Source: Gammaproteobacteria bacterium (GTDB lineage Bacteria > Pseudomonadota > Gammaproteobacteria > Enterobacterales > Alteromonadaceae). Taken from it: DNA of 43,029 nt. The notes under the pieces are model-generated. The model was given only the letters and a program-made list of their open reading frames with translations. It was not told the origin of the DNA and did not search any database. A program made the translations under genes and the position numbers. The stretch covers positions 1-43,029 of the forward strand of contig JAHJZX010000019.1 in the NCBI GenBank assembly GCA_018826295.1. The letters are read 5' to 3'. Shown in pieces: positions 5,373 through 13,291 of this stretch (its first letter is position 1; every line of letters begins with the position of its first letter).

Positions 5373-6347
5373 ATGCCACGTTTATTGGCACTACTGTTTA
5401 TTTTAGTGACAAGCCATTCTGCATTGGCGCACCCGACAGGAAGTATGGTGGTGATCGATGGGACGGTGTTGTGGTCTTACGTTTGCCCGGTTGGAAGCCC
5501 AGACCATCGCGGCTGTGTTATGAGCTGGGACGAGGAGATGGGGGCTCGTCCCTGGTTGATATCCTCATTTGCTGCCAGTGACTGGATGATGGCACCGGCT
5601 GCGGATGGAAAAGTTTATCTTGTAGAACGATATTTCGATCATGCAAGGCAGACAAACAGAACCCGACTACTGATAGCTTCCGTAGGTGCGACACCTGAAG
5701 AACTTCTGCCCTGGTTTGATGATCCACATCGATTTGGTGAAGCCGGCTTCGCGGCGATTGCAGGCGGACGCTTTCTCTTCGCGCGCTATCCCAACCTGTA
5801 CCTGCTGAATGAAAATGGGTCGGCATCGAAATGGCTGGAGTGGCCCGTTGCTGTTTTCGGTGTAAGGCAGGTCCAGGGCGGTTTACTACTCATTCGCGGC
5901 GAGTCAGAGGCGTGGCTAACGACCCAGGATGGCCGCATCTTAACAGGCTGGTCCAAGTTGCTGCAGGAGCTGACGTCAGAGCCACCTTTCATGGGCAACC
6001 GGGTGTTTGATGCAGACTACGAAGATGGCTCGCTCTGGATTGCCTATTGGGGGAAACGTCGATTTGAAGTTATCAGAGAAGGTGCCAGAACGGTCGTTAA
6101 GTCCTTTGATAAACCCTGGTTGCCGCATGCCGTAGCGGCAGATGGCGGAGCAGTCTTTATGCTTGCTTCCACAATCGCAGCGGGTGATGATCAGGGGATC
6201 CGGCCTAATCTGTGGCGTATGAAGAATAATGCGCTTGAGCTGTTGTGGGGAGAGCACAGCGGTAATGTCGGCTCTGCCTGTGCAAATACTGATAATTCTG
6301 CAGCATTGCCTGAGCGCTGCCTGGATTACAGCCTTAATTTAAATTAA
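5373..6347 (+). CDS. Periplasmic protein of unknown function, possible beta-propeller
   Basis: A 324-residue protein starting MPRLLALLFILVTSHSALAH, a clear signal peptide with an A-L-A cleavage site. A G-rich ribosome site (GGGGGG at about 5365-5370) precedes the ATG. The mature part shows repeated beta-strand and turn units (MVVIDGTVLWSYV, APAADGKVYLVERYF, IAGGRFLFARY, DADYEDGSLWIAYWGKRRF, AVAADGGAVFMLAS), compatible with a six- or seven-bladed propeller. No enzyme motif is visible and I do not recognise the family. Base composition is more GC-rich than the cassettes on its left, so it probably belongs to the stable chromosome. It has no obvious operon partner. Confidence 0.75.
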   Translation: MPRLLALLFILVTSHSALAHPTGSMVVIDGTVLWSYVCPVGSPDHRGCVMSWDEEMGARPWLISSFAASDWMMAPAADGKVYLVERYFDHARQTNRTRLLIASVGATPEELLPWFDDPHRFGEAGFAAIAGGRFLFARYPNLYLLNENGSASKWLEWPVAVFGVRQVQGGLLLIRGESEAWLTTQDGRILTGWSKLLQELTSEPPFMGNRVFDADYEDGSLWIAYWGKRRFEVIREGARTVVKSFDKPWLPHAVAADGGAVFMLASTIAAGDDQGIRPNLWRMKNNALELLWGEHSGNVGSACANTDNSAALPERCLDYSLNLN

Positions 6348-6469
6348 TGCAGCAAAGATGCATGCTGCTGCGAAAAAGTATCTTACGGCTGCGGCAATAG
6401 GTTGTTGGCAGCAAGGGTCAGCATGAGTAAGTAAACCGTTAAATAGCAATACGCAGTAAGGAAGTACAA

Positions 6470-6949
6470 ATGTCGATTAAACCTATTACTGAAGCCATGT
6501 GGCCACAAATAGTCGCGCTGCAGGCCGAGGCGTATTTTCAGGTTGAACCTGAGAGTCTGGATGTATTGAAAAGTAAATGGTTAATCTCACCGGCAAGCTG
6601 CTTTGTATATGAAAAAGCGGGCAAACTGGTGGCTTATTTGTTGGCGCACTGCTGGCATAGCGAAACAGCGCCAAAGCTGTATCAGATGTTGCCGGATGGC
6701 ACCACTGGGCCTATATTGTTTTTGCATGATTTGGCTATATCAAAAGCTGCAGCAGGCGATGGCCTTGGCACTAAGATGGTGTCGTACCTTATTAAAACAG
6801 CAAAAGAGGGCGGTTTTCAGCAAATTAATCTGGTTGCTGTACAACAATCTGGCGCATTTTGGCAAAAACAGGGTTTTTTGCCTGTCGACAACCAACAGCT
6901 GTGCCCGGGTTACGGCGACGGTGCTCAGCTTATGAGCCTGAGGTTTTAA
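6470..6949 (+). CDS. GNAT-family N-acetyltransferase
   Basis: This is a 159-residue cytoplasmic protein. The central block LHDLAISKAAAGDGLGTKMV (about residues 85-104) is the GNAT motif A: a strand, then a G-x-G-like acetyl-CoA pyrophosphate loop (here G-D-G-L-G), then a helix. It is followed by INLVAVQQSGAFWQKQGF, the beta-5/alpha-4 region with the usual FW-x-K-x-GF ending. The protein would transfer an acetyl group to an amine, but the substrate cannot be inferred. The ATG at 6470 follows AAGGAAG by a normal distance. It stands alone, with non-coding gaps on both sides. Confidence 0.9.
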   Translation: MSIKPITEAMWPQIVALQAEAYFQVEPESLDVLKSKWLISPASCFVYEKAGKLVAYLLAHCWHSETAPKLYQMLPDGTTGPILFLHDLAISKAAAGDGLGTKMVSYLIKTAKEGGFQQINLVAVQQSGAFWQKQGFLPVDNQQLCPGYGDGAQLMSLRF

Positions 6950-7048
6950 CCTTAGCAACAGCGAATATCATGATGCAATGCAGCTGAGTTACTGGCGCCA
7001 GGAACATCCGTGGCTGGTTGTCGGCATTAGCTTTTTCATCAGTTAAGA

Positions 7049-7077
7049 TTGCAAAAATGGCACAATCTGTTTAGATT
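7049..7077 (+). promoter_or_regulatory. Possible sigma-70 promoter for the gene at 7113
   Basis: TTGCAA (7049-7054) and TAGATT (7072-7077) are separated by 17 bp and lie about 36 bp before the next start codon. Each hexamer has mismatches, so the call is tentative. A palindromic AGATTG/CAATCT pair overlaps it. Confidence 0.35.
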
Positions 7078-7112
7078 GAATAGCAACACAAGCGGAACAA
7101 CAGGAAGTCAAA

Positions 7113-7502
7113 ATGAAAAAATGGGTCAGCGCCGTTATCGCCTCTGCCGTATTGTCCAGTACAGCGATTGCCAATACACAAGACTATAAACTGGTAACAG
7201 TGGCCGGTTATCTTAATTTCTATTTGCTGAATTTAAATGCCTGTGAGGATTTTCATCCATCGGTGCGGGCCGCTGCTTATGATGCAGAAAAACATTTGTA
7301 CCCGCACCTGGATAAGCTATCTGCTAAGTTAGGCGATAATTCAGAGAACCAGAAAATGGTGGCCGATATCGTGATGAAACGCCGCAATATGCTTAATGGA
7401 CAAATTGCTGAAGGTGATTTTACCGTGGAACATTGTCAGGCGATTGTAAAAATTCTTAATGAAGACGGCCTGGATAAAACTTTACTGGCGGCATTAAATT
7501 AA
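7113..7502 (+). CDS. Periplasmic hypothetical protein, 129 aa
   Basis: The ATG at 7113, with CAGGAAG before it, gives MKKWVSAVIASAVLSSTAIA, a typical signal peptide cleaved before NTQD. The mature region of about 109 residues is helical and contains two cysteines (ACEDF and HCQAI) that may form a disulfide in the periplasm. I do not recognise a family. The gene is a single transcription unit: a possible promoter lies upstream and a strong terminator directly follows its stop. Confidence 0.75.
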   Translation: MKKWVSAVIASAVLSSTAIANTQDYKLVTVAGYLNFYLLNLNACEDFHPSVRAAAYDAEKHLYPHLDKLSAKLGDNSENQKMVADIVMKRRNMLNGQIAEGDFTVEHCQAIVKILNEDGLDKTLLAALN

Positions 7503-7528
7503 GCTAATTCAGTAAAAAGTGTTTTAAT

Positions 7529-7562
7529 AAAGCGCCGGCTAAATGCCGGCGCTTTGTTTTTC
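7529..7562 (+). terminator. Rho-independent terminator
   Basis: A perfect 11-bp stem, AAAGCGCCGGC / GCCGGCGCTTT, with a TAAAT loop is followed by GTTTTTC. It ends the gene at 7113-7502 and insulates the riboswitch region that begins about 30 bp further on. Confidence 0.9.
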
Positions 7563-7592
7563 TGCGTCGCAAAAATATCTGTTACACTAGCC

Positions 7593-7743
7593 GCGTTTTG
7601 GTGCGGCCCCGCCGCTGAAAAGGGAAGCAGGTGGGATGCCTGCACTGTACCCGCAACTGTAATAAGTGCTGCAATCTGTAACCACTGGCCGCTGCCGGGA
7701 AGGTGATTGTGGGTTATCACTTTAAGTCAGGAGACCTGCCAAT
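7593..7743 (+). promoter_or_regulatory. Cobalamin (vitamin B12) riboswitch
   Basis: The conserved cobalamin-riboswitch blocks appear in order: GAAAAGGGAAGCAGGTG (from about 7616), GATGCCTGCACTGTACCCGC with AACTGTAA, then CCACTG, CCGGGAAGG, and the B12 box AGTCAGGAGACCTGCC (7725-7740). Such elements bind adenosylcobalamin or related corrinoids and lower expression of downstream uptake genes. Here it leads the btuD-btuC-cobO-btuF operon. A small stem GCTGTG/CACAGC (7759-7778) follows, but no clear terminator with a T-run is seen before the first gene. Control may therefore act on translation or through an alternative fold. Confidence 0.95.
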
Positions 7744-7833
7744 CCATTCGTTTGCACCGCTGTGCGGGAGTTCACAGCAGCGTCTGCACCGTTTTTCAGC
7801 GGGGCTGGCTGCTGCATTTGTCAGGAGTGAGTT

Positions 7834-8613
7834 GTGCTGAAACTGTCTGCGGTATCGTTGCAGTTATCCGACACCAGGGTGTTGCAGGATATAAATTTTG
7901 CACTGCAGGATGGCGAATTTATTGGCATTATCGGCCCGAACGGTGCCGGTAAAACCAGTTTGCTGCGTCTTGTGCAGCGGACACTGGCGCCGTCTGCCGG
8001 GCAAATCACCTTACAGCACAAAGCGCTGAACAATTACACCGCCACTGAGCTGGCGCGCACTGTGGCGGTAGTAAACCAAACTGCATTACCGCTATTTGCG
8101 TTAACGGCAGAGCAGGTTGCCGCTATGGGCCTGTTACCGCACAAAAGCTGGTTTGAGCAAAACACCAGCCATGATATCGCTATTGTCGGCCGTGCTTTGG
8201 CAAAAGTCGGTTTGGCAGCTAAAGCCGGGCAACAGGTAGACACCTTGTCTGGTGGCGAGCTGCAACGTTTGTTTATTGCCAGAGCTTTGGTGCAACAGCC
8301 GCGTTTGCTATTGTTAGATGAGCCTACAAACCATCTGGACGTGAAATACCAACATCAGGTTTTGCAACTGACACGGCAATTAGGGGTCGCTGTTTTGGCC
8401 TGTCTGCACGATTTAAATCTGGCGGCCTGGTATTGCGACAAGCTGTTGCTGCTCGATCAAGGCCGCCAGGTAATATTTGGCAGCCCGCAGCAGGTGTTAC
8501 AGCCTGATATATTACAGCGGGTATTCGATTTGCCCTGTCAGATCCACCAGCAGCATGGCCAGCTGCAGGTCAGTTTTATGCCGCCAGCCCTAAGCGGTAA
8601 GGTCGCGTCCTAA
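7834..8613 (+). CDS. btuD: Vitamin B12 ABC transporter ATP-binding protein
   Basis: A 259-residue ABC ATPase of the FecE/BtuD type. It has Walker A GPNGAGKT (residues 34-41), signature LSGGELQR (138-145), Walker B LLLLDEP with D162 and E163, and an H-loop in CLHDLNLAAW. It powers corrinoid import through the BtuC channel at the inner membrane. The start is a GTG at 7834 after CAGGAGTGAG. The stop overlaps the next start by one base (TAATG), so translation is coupled. The riboswitch upstream and the btuC, cobO and btuF genes downstream favour B12 over iron-siderophore as substrate. Confidence 0.93.
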   Translation: MLKLSAVSLQLSDTRVLQDINFALQDGEFIGIIGPNGAGKTSLLRLVQRTLAPSAGQITLQHKALNNYTATELARTVAVVNQTALPLFALTAEQVAAMGLLPHKSWFEQNTSHDIAIVGRALAKVGLAAKAGQQVDTLSGGELQRLFIARALVQQPRLLLLDEPTNHLDVKYQHQVLQLTRQLGVAVLACLHDLNLAAWYCDKLLLLDQGRQVIFGSPQQVLQPDILQRVFDLPCQIHQQHGQLQVSFMPPALSGKVAS

Positions 8614-9605
8614 TGAGTAAACGTTACTACAAACTGGCCATGATTGGCGCAGTGACTGCATTACTGGCCAGCTTGTTTATCAGTCTGATGCTAGGCAGTG
8701 CGTCTATCGATAGCGGGCAATTATGGCAGGTGCTGGTTGCTGACAGCAGTGCAGCCAGCCTGCAGCACACTATTATCTGGCAAATACGTATGCCTCGTTT
8801 GCTGTGTGCTGCCTTAGTAGGCGCTGGCCTGGCTATGTGCGGGGCAATTTTGCAAAACGTCAGTCGCAACCCGCTGGCAGATCCTTACTTGTTTGGTTTG
8901 ATGGCAGGGGCCGGCCTTGGTGCAACTCTGGTAAGCGTAGTATTGCCAGCTGGCCATATCAGCCAGGCACTCGGCGCTTTCGTCGGTGCCTTATTTGCGG
9001 TGCTGTTAGTATTTGCAGCATGCAGTGGTAAACGCTGGCAAAAAATGGAAACGACCTTGTTAGCCGGCGTGGCAGTATCTTTTATGCTTAGTGCTATCAG
9101 CAGTTTTATTTTGTATTTTGCTGAGCCTTTCGCCGCAAACCGTATCATGTTTTGGTTAATGGGCAGCTTAAGCCGTAATGACTGGTTTAGTGTCTGGCTA
9201 TTACTGCCGGCGGTGGCTCTGGTACTGGTGCTGGCGCTGGCACTGCGCAGGCAATTGGATGCGTTACTATTAGGGGATGATAGTGCCCGTACACTGGGGG
9301 TTAATACTGTAGCGGTGCGGCTGATATTGTTACTGGCAACAGCCTTATTAACCGCCGTTATAGTGTCGCAATGTGGCGGCATTGCCTTTGTCGGCCTGAT
9401 GATCCCACATGTTGTGCGGCAGTTGTTTGGCGTTACGGCCGTACCCTTATTGCTTGGAAGCGTGCTTAGCGGCGCTGTATTTTTAATTTGGGTAGATAAT
9501 CTGGCCCGTACTTTATTGCCACAGCAAGAGATCCCGCTTGGGGTGATTACTTCGTTGCTTGGTAGTGTATTCTTTTTAATGCTCATGCGTAGCCGGGGAC
9601 ACTAA
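8613..9605 (+). CDS. btuC: Vitamin B12 ABC transporter permease
   Basis: A 330-residue, very hydrophobic protein of the FecCD/BtuC permease family with about ten predicted membrane helices. Family marks include IRMPRLLCAALVGAGLAMCG near residues 58-77, then Q-N-V-S-R-N-P-L-A-D-P-Y-L-F-G, and G-G-I-A-F-V-G-L-M-I-P-H-V-V-R near residues 255-269. The last is the loop that docks the ATPase. It forms the inner-membrane channel as a dimer, with BtuD below and BtuF on the periplasmic side. It overlaps btuD by one base and is followed 8 bases later by cobO. Confidence 0.93.
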   Translation: MSKRYYKLAMIGAVTALLASLFISLMLGSASIDSGQLWQVLVADSSAASLQHTIIWQIRMPRLLCAALVGAGLAMCGAILQNVSRNPLADPYLFGLMAGAGLGATLVSVVLPAGHISQALGAFVGALFAVLLVFAACSGKRWQKMETTLLAGVAVSFMLSAISSFILYFAEPFAANRIMFWLMGSLSRNDWFSVWLLLPAVALVLVLALALRRQLDALLLGDDSARTLGVNTVAVRLILLLATALLTAVIVSQCGGIAFVGLMIPHVVRQLFGVTAVPLLLGSVLSGAVFLIWVDNLARTLLPQQEIPLGVITSLLGSVFFLMLMRSRGH

Positions 9606-9613
9606 CAACACTT

Positions 9614-10219
9614 ATGACAGATGAACAACAAAAACAGCAGCGGCACAAAAGCCGGCAACAACGGTTGAAAGCTGAAGTGGATAAAGCCATAGCGCATGCA
9701 ACTGACGAAAAAGGCTTATTGCTGGTTATTACCGGCAATGGTAAGGGTAAATCTACCTCGGGTTTTGGCACCGTAGCGCGTGCTGTAGGTCATGGTATGC
9801 GTGCCGCGGTCGCGCAGTTTATCAAAGGCAGCTGGGATTGTGGCGAGCGTAACTTACTGCAGCAACACGGCGTAACCTTTGCCGTAATGGCGACAGGTTT
9901 CACCTGGGATACGCAGGATAAAGCTGCAGACATAGCAGCGGCGGAACAGGTATGGCAGCAGGCTGAACAGTATTTAGCGGATACCAGTATTGATCTGGTG
10001 TTGTTGGATGAGCTGACCTATATGCTTAGTTACCATTATATCGCTGTTGAGCGGGTAGAGCGGGCGCTGTTACAGCGGCCGGCGCAACAGCATGTGGTAA
10101 TAACTGGCCGCGCCTGTCACCGGCGTATTATTGAGCTGGCCGATACGGTAAGTGAAGTGCAAAATGTTAAACATGCCTTTGACAACGGCATTAAAGCGCA
10201 GCGGGGACTGGATTGGTGA
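9614..10219 (+). CDS. cobO: Cob(I)alamin adenosyltransferase (CobO/BtuR type)
   Basis: A 201-residue cytoplasmic enzyme that moves the adenosyl group of ATP onto cob(I)alamin or cobinamide to form the active coenzyme. The P-loop GNGKGKST is at residues 41-48. Family marks are AVAQFIKGSWDCGERNLL after it and D-L-V-L-L-D-E-L-T-Y in the middle. The end, K-A-F/Q-x-G-I-x-A-Q-x-G-L-D-W, is conserved in BtuR/CobO/CobA. The length is normal. Placing it inside the transporter operon links uptake of corrinoid with immediate adenosylation. It overlaps the start of btuF by 3-4 bases. Confidence 0.95.
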   Translation: MTDEQQKQQRHKSRQQRLKAEVDKAIAHATDEKGLLLVITGNGKGKSTSGFGTVARAVGHGMRAAVAQFIKGSWDCGERNLLQQHGVTFAVMATGFTWDTQDKAADIAAAEQVWQQAEQYLADTSIDLVLLDELTYMLSYHYIAVERVERALLQRPAQQHVVITGRACHRRIIELADTVSEVQNVKHAFDNGIKAQRGLDW

Positions 10220-11043
10220 AATATCTACTGATGGTTTTGTTGTTGTTTAGCAGTATATTAGGCTACGCCAAGGTGCAAGATACCGCACCACAACGGATAG
10301 TGGCGCTGGCACCACATATTACGGAAATGTTGTATGCCATAGGCGCCGGGCCACAGGTCGTTGCAGTCAGTGACTTTAGTGACTATCCGCAGCAGGCTTT
10401 GACGTTGCCCCGGGTAGCGAATTTTGCCGGAGTGAATATTGAGGCCGTGTTGGCGTTGCAGCCAGATTTAGTTATCGCCTGGCGCAGCGGTACACCGGCA
10501 GCCGATGTAAATCGCCTGAAACAACTGGGGCTGCGTTTGGCATTTTCTGATCCGCTTTCGCTCGACGACATCAGCACAGAGCTGCAGCAGTTGGGTGAGC
10601 TGACCGGGCATGCCGACCAGGGGGCACGGCAAGCGGCTGAATTTGCAACGGCGCTGCAACAGCTTAGAGCTGATTATCAGCAGAAAAGCCCGGTAAAGGT
10701 ATTTTTTGCCATGTCAGTTGCACCGCTTAGTACAGTGGCAAACAAGGCCTGGCCGCAGCAAATGTTACAGCTGTGTCAGGCTGACAACCCGTTTGCTAAT
10801 GTCAAAGGCGACTATCCGCAGGTGGGGATCGAGCAAGTATTGCAAAGCCAGCCAGAGGTGATTATCCAGGCCAGCCGGGGCGGAACTGTTGCCGATTTCA
10901 GCTACTGGCAACGTTACGCAACATTGCCGGCAGTGAAACAGCAGCAGTTTATTTCGCTAAACGCCGATCAGCTGTACCGCACTACGCCGCGCACTTTGCT
11001 CGGTATTCGCCAGTTATGCCAGGCGTTGGATCCCTACCGCTGA
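10216..11043 (+). CDS. btuF: Periplasmic vitamin B12-binding protein
   Basis: About 275 residues. The signal peptide (KYLLMVLLLFSSILGYA) is followed by a periplasmic-binding-protein domain of the BtuF/FecB class. R-I-V-A-L-A-P-H-I-T-E-M-L-Y-A-I-G-A-G is the usual N-lobe opening, and G-V-N-I-E-A-V-L-A-L-Q-P-D-L-V-I-A follows. A matching second lobe has Y-P-Q-V-G-I-E-Q-V-L-Q-S-Q-P-E-V-I-I. It delivers corrinoid to BtuC. The GTG at 10216 overlaps the cobO stop (GTGA); a TTG at 10213 is also possible. The stop at 11041-11043 directly abuts the stop of the opposing kinase gene. Confidence 0.92.
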   Translation: MKYLLMVLLLFSSILGYAKVQDTAPQRIVALAPHITEMLYAIGAGPQVVAVSDFSDYPQQALTLPRVANFAGVNIEAVLALQPDLVIAWRSGTPAADVNRLKQLGLRLAFSDPLSLDDISTELQQLGELTGHADQGARQAAEFATALQQLRADYQQKSPVKVFFAMSVAPLSTVANKAWPQQMLQLCQADNPFANVKGDYPQVGIEQVLQSQPEVIIQASRGGTVADFSYWQRYATLPAVKQQQFISLNADQLYRTTPRTLLGIRQLCQALDPYR

Positions 11044-13056
11044 TTAACTGTTAATGCTGCTCATTAACTCGTTGGCCCGGCGCATTAGCCGTTCTGCGGT
11101 GCGCACCTGATTAGACTGCAACAGCTCGGTAGACAGACTGAGATATTTGTCGGCTAACTGGCGGCGCATGCCAACATGCAACGAAAAATTAACCGGTACC
11201 AATGTATTAAATTGCTGTAGTTTGTCGTATACCTGATCGACCTCAGCGGCTTTGCTACTGGCCGCCAGTTCTTGCTGCAACAAACTAAAACTATGCTGAT
11301 AGAATAACTCTGCTGCCTGATAAGGAAACTCTGCTGTTTTTCCCTCCGCTACCGCCTGGCGATATGCTGCCATGTCGTCAACGGCCTGCGCCAGTACAGT
11401 GCCTTGTTGCACCAAAGCCTGGGTGTTGCTGTGGCTGCTAAATAATTCCTGACCTATAGCAATCAGTTGCTGCAAGGCGCCGGCATCATTTGTGGCGACG
11501 GCCTGTTGATAGGCACTGACATAAGCTTCTGCTTCGGCATCATCTGGCCTGACTTTATAGTTGCTGTCGATACGTTGTAATTCCGCCAGTATTTTATAAG
11601 GGTCGCTGTCCTGTGCCTGGCGCTGATATTGCTGCTCCAGCAATAGCTGGCGAAGTTGATTACGTAATACATCTATCGCAGTTTGTTTACTGCGTGCGAT
11701 GTTGCTGCTAATTTGCGCCAGATAGTGAGAGTCGGGATACAAGGCACTTGCCTGAGCTAACAGCTGCTCAATTTGCGGATAATTCGGGTAAGTGAAGCTG
11801 CGATCGCTGATCAGGCTGTCTATCTGCTGTTCAAAATGGCTTAATACCGTTGTCTGTTGATTGCGTAACAGCGCCTGACGTAACCAGGCCGGAGTGTCGG
11901 TTTGGTCTAGCTGTTGCAGCAGCTGGGCTGCGTTAACGCTACTTAATTGTTGAAATTGTTGTTGCTGTTGTTCCGCCAGGCGGGCTTTTTCACCATATTG
12001 CGCCAGTTGTTGCTGCTGACCTGCATGATACTGCGCAACACCAAAGGCGACGGCAATTGTTGCGGCACTGATGCCAACCGGCAGCCAGAGGTTAAAATGT
12101 AAGCGTTGCATCAGTTGCTGCAGGCTGATAGCGCGCTGCTCCGGCATAAATTGCAACGCCTTTTTTAGTGCCTGCCATTGCAACTGATTAACATGTGCCG
12201 GTTTTAGTGGCCGTTTTTGTTGTTGCTGCGCCTGATCGGCAGGCAGACGTTCATAGGGGTGCTTACTGCTAAGTAATTCGTAGCACAGGCAGCCAAATGA
12301 AAACACATCATCACTGACACTGGGAGTCTTACCGGCCAGTAACTGTGGGCTGGCATAAGCAGGTGTATAACCACTAAGAGGTGTGCTGTGATTGTGTTGT
12401 TCGGCAGCATAAATGTCGTGGTTAAGCTGCAGTTGTTGCGATACACCAAAATCCAGTACTTTTACTGTACCTGACCGGTTAACCATGATATTTGCCGGTT
12501 TTAAGTCGGCATGTACTATGCCAATCCGGTGGGCAAAGGTGAGGGCATCGGCAATTTGCTGCAACAACTTGATGGCCGAGTTAAGCGGTAAACCTTTTGG
12601 CTTGTAGCGCTTAATGACTTGTTCCAGACTTTCACCGTCCAAAAACTCCATAACGATAAAATAGTGCTGCTGATCGCGGTCAACATCAAACACCCTTACT
12701 ATATTCGGATGCGACAATTGCTGAGTTTTATGCGCTTCCTGCAACAATAAATGTAAGGCTTCAGCCTGATGCACAAATTGTTGCTGCAGCACTTTAATGG
12801 CAACGGTGCAATCTGCTACGCCGGCTTGTTGCAAAAATAGATCGGTGGCGCGGTATATATCACTCATGCCGCCAGAGCCAATTTTATCTTCCAGCACGTA
12901 GCGTTCTTTGATGATCTGACCTATCTGTAACGCCGCAACAGGCTGCACAGGTGCGGCCTCGGTTGGAGACGGTGTTTTTACAGCGTACCGGGTTTTATCG
13001 GCATCAGCGGTGGCGTTTTGCTTAGTGTCTACGCTGGTGTGTTCCAATGTTGTCAT
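11044..13056 (-). CDS. ppkA: T6SS-linked Ser/Thr protein kinase (PpkA-like)
   Basis: A 670-residue membrane kinase. The kinase domain covers about residues 53-320: glycine loop GSGGMSDIYRA (60-70), K88 in VAIK, E107, catalytic HADLKPAN (182-189) and D202-F-G. The arginine of the usual HRD is alanine here, so it is a non-RD kinase. A membrane helix at 322-341 is followed by a long glutamine-rich, coiled-coil-prone periplasmic part without a recognised domain. In threonine-phosphorylation-controlled T6SS, PpkA phosphorylates the FHA protein and PppA reverses it. The FHA protein is divergently encoded and pppA lies in that operon. The ATG at 13056 has AAGGAG before it. The C-terminus differs from the VWA domain of P. 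aeruginosa PpkA, so the name denotes role only. Confidence 0.88.
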   Translation of the reverse strand: MTTLEHTSVDTKQNATADADKTRYAVKTPSPTEAAPVQPVAALQIGQIIKERYVLEDKIGSGGMSDIYRATDLFLQQAGVADCTVAIKVLQQQFVHQAEALHLLLQEAHKTQQLSHPNIVRVFDVDRDQQHYFIVMEFLDGESLEQVIKRYKPKGLPLNSAIKLLQQIADALTFAHRIGIVHADLKPANIMVNRSGTVKVLDFGVSQQLQLNHDIYAAEQHNHSTPLSGYTPAYASPQLLAGKTPSVSDDVFSFGCLCYELLSSKHPYERLPADQAQQQQKRPLKPAHVNQLQWQALKKALQFMPEQRAISLQQLMQRLHFNLWLPVGISAATIAVAFGVAQYHAGQQQQLAQYGEKARLAEQQQQQFQQLSSVNAAQLLQQLDQTDTPAWLRQALLRNQQTTVLSHFEQQIDSLISDRSFTYPNYPQIEQLLAQASALYPDSHYLAQISSNIARSKQTAIDVLRNQLRQLLLEQQYQRQAQDSDPYKILAELQRIDSNYKVRPDDAEAEAYVSAYQQAVATNDAGALQQLIAIGQELFSSHSNTQALVQQGTVLAQAVDDMAAYRQAVAEGKTAEFPYQAAELFYQHSFSLLQQELAASSKAAEVDQVYDKLQQFNTLVPVNFSLHVGMRRQLADKYLSLSTELLQSNQVRTAERLMRRANELMSSINS

Positions 13057-13126
13057 ATGCTACTCCTTGTACCGGCACTCAGGTGTTAATGTGATTTCTG
13101 CACTTTACAGCTCACAAATTTGCGTA

Positions 13127-13155
13127 ATTATTTCACAATCTCGCCAGGTTGTCAC
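13127..13155 (-). promoter_or_regulatory. Likely sigma-70 promoter for the kinase gene
   Basis: On the minus strand, GTGACA (13155-13150) and AATAAT (13132-13127) are separated by 17 bp, and each has one mismatch to consensus. Transcription would start near 13120, about 64 bases before the kinase ATG. The 235-bp divergent gap 13057-13291 should also hold the promoter of the T6SS operon to the right, where I see only weak candidates around 13188-13250. Confidence 0.5.
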
Positions 13156-13291
13156 GGCGGCGTTTATCTTCCCGTTAACCTTGCAGCTATTGACGCAACA
13201 ATAAATTTAACTTAACCTTTCGCGCTGTTTTAAGGTAAATAATATGTGCTAAGTCGTTAACGCTTGGCGGTGTACGTGGCGGGAGTATCAG

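Noticed and set aside
6978..7046. A 22-codon open frame (MQLSYWRQEHPWLVVGISFF and two more residues) with a hydrophobic end, between the GNAT gene and the gene at 7113.
   Set aside because: No clear ribosome site and no family. It could be a gene remnant, but the length is within what chance gives.
7707..7952. Open frame on the + strand across the end of the riboswitch.
   Set aside because: It overlaps the conserved B12 box and the btuD start in another frame, and its composition is not protein-like.
8885..9586. Long minus-strand open frame of 233 codons within btuC.
   Set aside because: It is a mirror of the conserved btuC reading frame, rich in Ser, Thr and Asn, with no ribosome site or family.
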